Shown: positions 10,836 through 19,379 of the stretch, one piece after another
How the letters are laid out: each line of letters starts with the position of its first letter
How positions within the stretch are numbered: position 1 is the stretch's first letter
Notes under the pieces: model-generated
Told to the model about the DNA's origin: nothing
What the model saw: the letters and a program-made list of their open reading frames with translations, nothing else
Database searches by the model: none
Assembly: GCA_004194705.1 (NCBI GenBank)
Contig: SADC01000220.1
Span: 124,001-188,000 of the forward strand
DNA: 64,000 nt
From: Ditylenchus dipsaci
Lineage: Eukaryota > Nematoda > Chromadorea > Rhabditida > Anguinidae
Reading direction: 5' to 3'
Made by a program: the position numbers and the translations under genes

Positions 10836-13435
10836 GGTGTACGGCCAGTTCGAAACGGTCAGTTTCGAAACGGTTTTCAGAACGGTCAATTCGAAACGGT
10901 CAGTTCGAAACGGTTTTTCGAAAAAATATTATCATCAATATTTTCTTTGTCATGATTCAACGCTCAAGGAAACAGATCTAACCAAACAACATTTGTACAA
11001 CCACCAACTTTATTGAAACAAGCTCATAACAAAAACTCAAACGACAAACAAAGGTTAGCACCATAACACTCAAATAATTCTCTTCATCTCAAATCGCCAC
11101 ATCAAAATGCTCTTTTGGAAATCCCTGAAAACGAATGAATCCAACGCGGCTCCATGCTACCGGTAAGAAGGTCCTGAATCCACCCAATAAACATTACCAC
11201 AAATAAGTTCAGCTAACCAACCTTGTCGACGAAGAATGGTACGAAGCGAGGCAATTGGTCTGGTTGATAGAGGATGAAGTTAGTGTTGTAGAGCTTGGAG
11301 CCAAGATGAGTTGCATGCTGCTGCTCCATTCCGAGTTGCGAAAACTTCCTAACGTATTCATACACCCATCAGCGCCTCCAAAGTATTGATCACGAATGAT
11401 GCTTGTTGCTAGGAGGAATGCCATCATTTCTCGTCGCAATCGCTCATGCTCCTCTCGTCCTTGTACTCCAGCAAGCAATGCACCTATAATTGAATGAAAT
11501 TATTTTAGAATTCCACCGTGGTCTTTGATGTACCGGTAGAAGCAGTTATTGTCCTCCTTGATCAACCTGATTTTGCTGGCTCATCCTTCACGGATAGGTA
11601 GGCAGCGGCACATGAATCTTCTTTCATCACTTCAGGTGAGTCGAGGCGGGGCTTTTTCAAGGGCGGTGAAATTACTAAAAGCCATGCATAAGTAATGCTT
11701 AACGAAATAAAATCGTCCTTTATGCAGCATCAACCCACTCTCCTGAGCCTGAAAACAGTGGTAAAATGTGAAAACGAATCAAAGAATTACAATTAAATAC
11801 CTTTCGATTTAATCCTGCTTCGAATGGAAAGAGCACATCTTTACAGCCATTAATGGAAAATTCTTTTTGAAAGACTTGAACGCGCCTTCTCACAGTCGAA
11901 CATTGCCACTTCAGTCTCCAGCTCACCGAACGCCCAATGCCTCAGCCACTAAACAGATAAAAATGAACGATAAGCATGAAGGATGTAAATGTGCTTACAT
12001 TTACTCCATATTTTATCGTACGATTTCCGGTCTTCCTTCGCATAAGAATGGTGGCTAGCGGTGTGCAGTGAGTGCTCGACAAAATCCAAAACGCGTAGAA
12101 CCTGATAGGTATTTGAGGCCTATACTTGAAGCTGGCGTCACACACATCTTCTTCGACTTGGTCAAAGTTTCAGCTGCTCGTCCGAAGAGAAAATCGCCAT
12201 GCTCTTGCCTGAAATCATAAAATGGAGCATTTGAAATTAAATCAAAGACTTAAGCAATTCATACTTGAGTAGAGGAGGAATCGTTCATGGAAATGCTCGG
12301 TTTCTTTTTTCACGATCGCTCCACGGTGAGTCCAGTTTAATTTATGGCCTCCTTGAGCTCCTTCAGATGCTTCACCCTCGGAAAACGCTTGCGAGTGCAC
12401 CGGCGGAAAAAATGAGTGAGTGCTTCCGTGTTTTCTAATAACGCTGCCTGCCTAGCCTTGAGCAAAATTTCTAAAAAGAAGACTTTGCCAAAACAGTTGC
12501 ACATGGAGAGGGATAAAAAGTACTCCATCCACGTCGGTCACCTTGTTAAAAACTTTGCTCTCGAGTCTTGTCACCGCTGATGTTGCTGTTTCAGTTGATC
12601 CCACGGCCAATTCGGCACCCATACTTCTTTGATCGCTCGCGCAGCGATCTAAAATCAACAACATTATTTAATTTTTTTCCAAAAAATAGACGGTAACTTA
12701 CTTGTATCCTCTCCTTTGGTCCAGCACAACAATGACTATTCCCGTTCCCTTCTCCGTTCCAACGAATTTCTCGTCTGTTCCTCGGATTGCAATAAGCGAC
12801 GGCATTGGAGTGTCTTTGGCAACTTCTTTCCATCTCGCAGGCTCCGACATGCAGTGCAAAGAAAAGTGATCCTTCCAGTCCCATCCGTCCGCTTCTTTTC
12901 GTCGGTTTTTGTCACTCATAGCAGTGAGAGTCTGGCTTCTTCGGACACTTTGTGATAGCTAGCATTCGTCTTCCGATCTTTTTTGTGTGCAGTAGCTCGA
13001 CTTTCTCCCCATCATTGCCATCTTTTTGTTTGCCATCTTTTTTAGTTAGCACCTAAATTCAATGTAATAATCACAGACACCAAGTTTTGAAAAGGAAGAA
13101 TGAAAAGGCGAGCACAAAACTACAACGAGAGATAAGCAGACAACGAGCAGATATGAGAGCGCGAGTGGCGGGACTAAGATACTGTTTCTCAAAAACCGTT
13201 TCGAACTGACCGTTTCGAATTGACCGTTCGAAAAAAACCGTTTCGAACTGACCGTTTCGAATTGACCGTTCTGAAACCGTTTCGAACTGACCGTTTCGAA
13301 CTGGCACCGTTCAAACTGGCGTTTCGAATTGACCGTTCGAAAAACGTTTCGAACTGACCGTTTCGAATTGACCGTTCTGAAACCGTTTCGAACTGACCGT
13401 TTTCGAACTGGCCCGTTTCGAACTGGCCCCTCCCC
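10836..13435 (-). mobile_element. Mutator-like element with TTCGAAACGGTCAG minisatellite ends
   Basis: An 8-bp duplication GCGTTTAA flanks the element (10828-10835 and 13436-13443) and exactly restores the interrupted host element. The left arm (10842-10930) has about five copies of a 14-15-bp unit, GTTTCGAAACGG or GGTCAGTTCGAAACGG. The right arm (13190-13430) has about sixteen of the complement, CCGTTTCGAACTGA. The arms are of unequal length, so the repeats have expanded independently. The interior carries a broken MULE transposase on the minus strand. Confidence 0.85.
11200..13045 (-). pseudogene. MULE transposase remnant, minus strand
   Basis: The clearest block is at 11970-12145: CDASFKYRPQIPIRFYAFWI, then CTPLATILMRRKTGNRTIKY. 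It matches the start of the MULE DDE domain (DGTFKxxPxxFxQxY, then PLxYALLxxKTxxTY), and its first Asp is the D in CDASF. Upstream (12600-13040, minus) are small exons rich in charged residues without a recognised domain. Downstream (11209-11478) an 89-codon frame is probably the C-terminal end. Frames shift between blocks, some at plausible short introns. Nothing suggests an intact enzyme. Confidence 0.7.
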
Positions 13436-13457
13436 GCGTTTAATAGAAAAATACGGT

Positions 13458-14189
13458 ACTCTTCTTCGTTGGACAAAAAGTGGTTCATCACATAGCTTGT
13501 GCCACCTCTCCTCGCCAGTGTTCACCAAGCCAACGGCTAAAGTACACTATTTGGCCAGAGCCAAAAGTGAGTTTTTTGGAGGTCTAAGTGTTTCATATGT
13601 CCTAAATAGATAGAAACGGCAAAAAGTGTGGGAAGGCATTTTTTCGAGAAAAAAAGTTTTCGATCGCCTTGGTCCCCCATGGTTTTCGGTCGTTTTTCGT
13701 CTGAAAAAGATGAAATTTGAACATAGTTTTGTTAACTGGGGCCTACCACATAAAGAAACCTGCTAGCATGATTTTTTCATGCATCAGAGTCACTTTCGAG
13801 TGATTTTCGTCTAAGGTATGTGGGTGTGTGCATCTCAAATCCAACCCTGGCCTCGAAGGGCTGGCCAATAGTGTAATTCTGCCAGCCGACATTTAGCGAA
13901 ATGTTAATTTTTTTGAACAAAGCATTGCTTTGTTGAATTATATAATTATATTTAAATTTATGTCGATTATTGTGAAGCGTAGCCATATAAAAGTGTTTAC
14001 TGAAAGTGTATTTGTAATCATAGAGCATATTTGAGGTAATTTTTCTTGTAAAAAAACAAAAATGGAAAAATCCCGTAATTTGAACGGATCCCGAATTTTT
14101 TAGCGATTCTCCGATCCCGGAAATTTTTTTGGCTGAAAATGCCGTCCTGAATCGCGCCGAACGCTAGATTCCAACTCTACTTAATACAA
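13458..14189. other. Spacer between transposons, no gene seen
   Basis: Contains a CCTTGGTCCCCC word at 13670, a stretch at 13780-13830 (GTCACTTTCGAGTGATT) that resembles 43623-43640, and GATCCCG words at 14080-14120 matching in inverse those near 4200. I see no coding region. Confidence 0.4.
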
Positions 14190-14251
14190 TACTTGTTGAT
14201 GACAATGACAATTTTGCAAATTCAATGCGCGCGGGACACTGTCCTTTTTCG

Positions 14252-16260
14252 AAAGAACATCAACTGACCCCAATTCAACTGACACATCAATGACACCAAT
14301 TTCAACTGATCCAACATCAACTGACCACCAATTCAACTGACAACCATGAACTGACTTTCTTTCGCATATCAGTACAATGCGGTTAAACTTTATTAAAACT
14401 CAAACCAATTTAATTCGTAAAGACAAAAATAACTATTATATCATTAATTATGTAAGCGGAACGGATCTACGATTATGGTGCACTGCTCTTTCTTCTTCTT
14501 CCATTCATCCATTGGCCCTCCTGAACCCATATCCTCCAGTTGCATCTTCATCGTCTGATTGGAGCTTGGCTTCATTGTATCCCATTAAGTAGCCATGCGG
14601 AGCAGGGGTGCAGACTTTTCGTCTAATGCATCGTCGTTCACTTGGTTGTCACACCAGGTCGAAATCTTGTTGAGCATTGAGAATCTGGCGGACAGCTCGG
14701 CAGACTCTTGCGATTGCTTCTTGGCAGTTGACGGGTGTGGTGCCGTCGCTGCATTTCTTCCCAGCATGTTTGAGCTGAAAACAACATTTGTGATTAGAAA
14801 TCAGAAACGAAAAACTTACCTCCTTGAGCCGTGCGATCCATTCTCCAAAAGTGAGTTGACGCGGAAATGATGACGGAGCTTACCATGATACGATTCGGCA
14901 GTGTTAGTAGTTATCTGCCCTTTCATTCCGTGGAGCGCAAAGAAGTCATTAAGCGAAAGCCATGTTCCCCTAAAACTTTAATGTCAGACCAAGTTTTCAA
15001 AAGACATTAACTAACTTGAAATAGTTGATAAGATCATTGAGTTTGGCGGCAACTTCCCAAGCAGATTGAAGTTGTCCTTAACTTTCTGTTCGATAATGAT
15101 CATTGAGTGATTCCAGACGATTTTCGGTGCCAACTGAATTGCTCCGAGCATTCTGACCACATTGGACGTTGAGTCTTCTCGGTATTCAATGGCCAGTCTT
15201 TTCTTGTATCTGAAAGAAAACTGTCTAATGTCTGAAAAGATGTCTGAAAGTTGTTAAGTGCTCATACTTGTCTGTTAAGGCGTACTTGACATGAAAGAAC
15301 ACATCTTGATTCCAACGTCTGGGAATTGACTTTGAAATGCATTGTATACCGCTGGTTCATTGTCGAAGTGCGCGTATTCCAGTTTAAGAGGCCCTTTTTC
15401 ATCCAATTCCGCAGCCACTGGAACAAATATATGCGATGAGTTATCAACCGTGTGTAAAATACTTACATTTTCGCCACATTTTTCTGTAAGTTTTTCCGTC
15501 TTTCTTTTTAGCAGAACTGTCACGAGAGGAGTTGAATGGATTCCCTTGATAAAGCCAAAGATCCTGTAGACTTGGAAGGCAGGCAGGCTTGCTTTCCTTA
15601 ATCGACCAGGTGTAGCTTTAGAAGATCAGTAGAACAATCTGTCACCGCCAAAGTTTTCCTCCAGTTCGTTGATTGTAAGTAAAGTTAACTGCAGACATCT
15701 GAATGAAAAAAAGTTAAATGATATGACTACGAAACGGCTAAATTGAACTATACTACCGCATCTAAATTCAACCCTAACCCACATCTAATTTTACCTTAGT
15801 CTCCATGTTGTTTTTTTATGATCTTTCAGGCTTAGTCGAAAATCACAAAAAACCAAAGGGGTACCAAGGCTAAATATGTAGGGGTAGGGTTCAATTGAGA
15901 TGTGGGAGTATAGTGATTCCTACAAAGTACTCCCTACAAACAAGGAAAAATGACAAAAAAAGAGAAAATGAAAAGAGTTAAAAACCCGTGACTAATCAAA
16001 ATTTGAACGAAAACATGTTTTTTTTTCAAATATAGCGCTACGGTGGTCAGTTGATAGTGGTCAGTTGAATTGGTGGTCAGTTGATGGTGGTCAGTTGAAC
16101 TAGTGGTCAGTTGATGGTGGTCAGTTGAATTGGTGGTCAGTTGATGGTGGTCAGTTGAATTGGTGGTCAGTTGATGGTGGTCAGTTGAACTAGTGGTCAG
16201 TTGAATTGGTGGTCAGTTGATGGTGGTCAGTTGAATTGGTGGTCAGTTGATGTTTTACCT
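14252..16260 (-). mobile_element. Mutator-like element with GGTCAGTTGA minisatellite ends
   Basis: Bounded by CTTTTTCG at 14244-14251 and 16261-16268. One more base on the left gives a 9-mer with one mismatch. The right arm (16038-16255) is a near-perfect array of GGTCAGTTGATGGT and GGTCAGTTGAATTGGT units; the left arm (14262-14360) is a shorter, worn array of the complement. A MULE transposase lies inside on the minus strand. The unit differs completely from those of the neighbouring elements, although the architecture is the same. Confidence 0.88.
14585..15640 (-). pseudogene. MULE transposase remnant, minus strand
   Basis: Reading right to left: AFQVYRIFGFIKGIHSTPLV then TVLLKRKTEKLTEKCGEN (the block after the first catalytic Asp); after a possible 50-bp intron FVPVAAELDEKGPLKLEYAH; then FDNEPAVYNAFQSQFPDVG, equivalent to the DFExA block with the second Asp; then MCSFHVKYALTDK-like residues, the CxFHxxxAL motif, after a one-base slip. 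The next exons give IQLAPKIVWNHS and a charged tail near 14600-14770. It is the best-preserved transposase in the window but has slips and cannot be called active. Confidence 0.8.
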
Positions 16261-16383
16261 CTTTTTCGTCTCGCACTCTACTCTTTGGAGTTATTTCGAG
16301 CGACTCAAAAGAGTACAGTGAGAGACGAAAGAGAAGTGTTACGCGCGCATTTGAATTTGTCAAATTCTCATTTGCATCAACAA

Positions 16384-16762
16384 CAGTGTTGTAAATCTCG
16401 GCACCGGCTAAACTTCAGGCACCTGTTCTAGCAGTTTTTTAATATCACTCAGCCGGTGCCGCGGATCATTATGTAGCTCAGACATCGGCACCGGGCTAGA
16501 AACAAAAGATTAGTCATTTACTCCTTTTAACATAGCGGCACCGGCCTGGTGCCGAAACAATTTTAACGTAAAATTCCCTAGTAAATTGTTTCGGCACCAG
16601 GCCGGTGCCGCTATGTTAAAAGGGGTAAATGACTAATCTTTTTGTTTCTAGCCGGAGCCGATGTCTAAGCTAGATAATGATCCGCGCACCGGGCTGAGTG
16701 ATATTAAAAACTGCTATAAACAGGTGCCTGAAGTTTAGCCGGTGCCGAGATTTACAACACTG
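16384..16762. repeat. Palindromic element, CAGTGTTG ends, GGCACCGG words
   Basis: Two arms of about 175 bp fold back around 16575. Ends are CAGTGTTGTAAATCTCGG and its complement. ATCAA is present on both flanks and once in the unoccupied relative at 30830, so the insertion duplicated 5 bp. The arms repeat CCGGTGCCG many times and no coding is seen. Confidence 0.85.
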
Positions 16763-16784
16763 ATCAACAAGTATGGTCCTTTAA

Positions 16785-17016
16785 AAGGCCATTGCCGTCT
16801 CCGACAACGGGTGTCCCCCGCCAATTCAAATTTTTTCTTTATCGTTGGATTTACGAACGAATTTTTCTACTTGGTTTCTAACAAAACTTTACCTAAAATT
16901 AAATTCTAGGCCTTGTTTTGTTAGAAACCAAGTTGAAAAATCCGTACAGAAGTTGAATGATTAGGAAAAAATATTTGAATTGGCGGGGACAATTCAAAAC
17001 AGGTGGCAATGGCCCT
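16785..17016. mobile_element. TTAA-target foldback MITE
   Basis: TTAA at 16781-16784 and 17017-17020. Ends AAGGCCATTGCC and GGCAATGGCC pair up. The centre holds TACCTAAAATTAAATTCTAG and two inverted TTTGTTAGAAACCAAG-like words. Relatives lie at 30587-30818, 32583-32713 and 36016-36144. Confidence 0.7.
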
Positions 17017-17029
17017 TTAAACCCGGGTA

Positions 17030-17973
17030 CGTAACTCAAAATTTTGAAAAAAAGTACAGTTAGCCGAAACAAGTACAATTCGGTCATTTTTCGTCAAAAA
17101 GTGCCATTTTATCCAGCTTATTGATTTTTGAGCACCACAAAAAAGATTTGACTAAAAACTTCAAAAATAAAAAAGATTTTGAGTCCCGCAAAAAAGTACA
17201 ATTTTTTTTAATGTACAGTTACGTTCCCTGGCTTAAACTACACAATGACACTAAGAGAAAAGTATGGTTACAAGAGGCATGCCCTGTGTCTTGAAAATTT
17301 AAGGCGGTGACCAGCAGTTATTTCTACTCGAAACCTTTTTATGTACGTGTTCACCGATGTTTTTAAAGTTTTTCGTTTTATTTTATAAAGTAGCATGAGG
17401 TGATCTATATCAGATTTAATCCAAAAATAGAGTAAAACAGAACGTTAAAAAATTGCTGGTCTATGCCTTTCTCGACTTGTCACGCACGCGCACGTCGCGC
17501 AAAATTATAGGCCTCACGGGCGTGCTCTCATAAGTTCCTTTTGGCCTCTAGCCCAAAAACGCTTTTATCTACGTTTTTAGCAATATTTTATGTCATAAAA
17601 TAAAAAGAATACACGGAAAAACTATTGTGAACACCAATTTCCGTTTTCGTTGAGTTTTTATGATAATTAACGCAGAAAAGACGTACCATATATTACTAAA
17701 ACGCCCTCTCCTATTAACTATTTTCTTACATTTAAGGGTCTAACTCGTGGCAGATTAGCTTTTCATTCCGACTTTTAACTAACACGAGCTCTGTCGATCC
17801 TACTATTAAAATTTTGTCTGAGCACTTAAATACTTCAAAATTTAGCGAAATTTTTTCACCAAGGGTCGAAAATAAGACAACACACTGCTACGCTCTGAAG
17901 ACACCTCAAGATTTAGCGAAATTTTTAAATTATTAAGGTAAGAATTTTAAGCCTACTGGTGATTTAATGAGAA
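17030..17973. other. Intergenic, worn repeats only
   Basis: 17040-17225 is AT-rich. 17273-17540 resembles a diverged copy of the 21647-21880 element (GGCATGCCC, AAGGCGGTGACCAGC, then the inverse with TTGCTGGTC and GGGCGTGC). No gene seen. Confidence 0.4.
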
Positions 17974-18147
17974 TACAGTCATCTCCCTCCATAGTGCACA
18001 CCCAAGGGACCGGCGCCGGTGTGCACTATGGCGGGAGATGCACTATGGTGGGAATTACTATGGAGGAAGTTGACTGTGTGGTGGCCAACTACATCGGAAC
18101 CGAGTGTGCACTATGGCGGGTGTTCACTTTGGAGGGAGTTGACCGTA
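17974..18147. mobile_element. pogo/Tigger-type MITE, GTGCACTATGG units
   Basis: TA-bounded ends TACAGTCATCTCCCTCC and GGAGGGAGTTGACCGTA. The inside repeats a GTGCACTATGGCGGG unit around a core GGGACCGGCGCCGG. Confidence 0.75.
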
Positions 18148-18429
18148 AATACGGCAATGCATTTTTAAAGATTTAGTACAGGGTCGTCCTTTTTAAAAAG
18201 ATTTGTCCTTTTTCGGGACCCAAAATCTTTTTTATTTTGAGTTTTTTATCAAAATCTTTTTTTCGTTTAAAAATGGCAATAAGCACTGGATAAAATGAAA
18301 TAAAATCTTTTTTTTACCCAAACTTCCTTTCTTCTGAAATTTTTCATTACGAATCTTGATTTAGTATCATAGACACTAGCCCAGAAACTAGCGCCTTACC
18401 TTTGCATTCGTATAAATATTGTTTTTTGC

Positions 18430-19148
18430 AGAAAAACTTGCATACCAACTGCAGTAGAAAATAAAGCTTGCGGTCCCGACTGTGGCCATTTTTGATTTTC
18501 GGGGATACCATTGCATACCAATTGCAGTAAAAAATAAAGCTTGCGGTCCCGACTGTGGCCATTTTTGATTTTCGGGGATACCATTGCATACCAATTGCAG
18601 TAGGGAATGAGTCTTGCAGCCCCAACTGTGGCCATTTTGATTTTTGCGATACCATTGCATACCAAATGCAGTAGGGAATGAGTCTTGCAGCCCAACTGTG
18701 GCCATTTTGATTATTGCAGATACCATTGCATACCAAATGCAGTAGGGAATGAGGCTTGCCGCCCCAACTGTGGCCATTTTGATTATTGCAGATACCATTG
18801 CATACCAAATGCAGTAGGGAATGAGGCTTGCCGCCCCAACTGTGGCCATTTTGATTATCGCAGATACCATTGCATACCAAATGCAGTAGGGAATGAGTCT
18901 TGCAGCCCCAACTGTGGCCATTTTGATTATTGCAGATACCATTGCATACCAAATGCAGTAGGGAATGAGTCTTGCAGCCCCAACTGTGGCCATTTTGATT
19001 ATTGCAGATACCATTGCATACCAAATGCAGTAGGGAATGAGGCTTGCCGCCCCAACTGTGGCCATTTTGATTATTGCAGATACCATTGCATACCAAATGC
19101 AGTAGGGAATGAGGCTTGCCGCCCCAACTGTGGCCATTTTGATTATAA
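18430..19148. repeat. 72-bp tandem array, about 10 copies
   Basis: Unit words: GATACCATTGCATACCAAAT, GCAGTAGGGAATGAG, GCCGCCCCAACTGTGGCCAT, TTTGATTATTGCA. Because 72 is a multiple of three, both strands stay open over long stretches (minus 286 codons, plus 179 codons, period 24 residues). I treat these as by-products of the repeat, since there is no start context, domain or splice support. The first two or three copies (18430-18600) are more diverged, as expected at an array edge. Confidence 0.9.
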
Positions 19149-19379
19149 TAAAAGAGAAGTGTCTGTGTGTATGTCCGATTTTTTTTTAAATGTCTCAAAA
19201 TTCTCATTTGAATGTTGGTCTTGAGATGAAACAGAGTGATTGTTCTTTCGAGATTCAGTCTTTGAGAGTCTCATTATTTTTTGTTCCTGAAAATTCATTG
19301 GTTGATATCTCTTTCTTTTACTGTTTTGTTTAGTTTCCCTCTTCGTCATGGCGTGTCAAGTGGTCTTAAGTGGTCAAAG

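Larger units (their letters stand above)
10593..13457. mobile_element. CCGTATTT-ended TA-target element, interrupted by a Mutator-like insertion
   Basis: Ends TACCGTATTTTCTCTATTAA (10593 onward) and the complement of TTAATAGAAAAATACGGTA (ending near 13457) form a TIR with TA at the borders. Between them lie GGGCGTTTATT words and the 10836-13435 insertion. Four more members of the family occur at 33920, 60728, 62074 and 63369. Confidence 0.75.
14190..16790. mobile_element. Palindromic MITE split by two later insertions
   Basis: The left end ATACTTGTTGATG with GCAAATTCAATGCGCGCGGG (14190-14235) pairs with GCGCGCATTTGAATTTGTC and CAACAAGTATGG at the right (16340-16775). A smaller copy without these insertions lies at 30828-30975. 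Comparison with it shows that 14252-16260 and 16384-16762 are insertions. Confidence 0.75.

Noticed and set aside
13046..13528. 160-codon minus frame with repeated FETVSSKR words
   Set aside because: It is a translation of the TTCGAAACGGTCAG minisatellite arm of a Mutator-like element.
4160..14175. One outer transposon bounded by ATCCCG-rich ends at 4160-4330 and 14060-14170
   Set aside because: The two stretches are similar and inverted, but the ends do not align well and no shared target duplication was found, so it is only mentioned.
18347..19224. Long open frames on both strands (286 and 179 codons) with a 24-residue period
   Set aside because: They arise because the satellite unit is 72 bp, a multiple of three, and lacks stops. 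No start context, domain, or splice pattern supports a protein.
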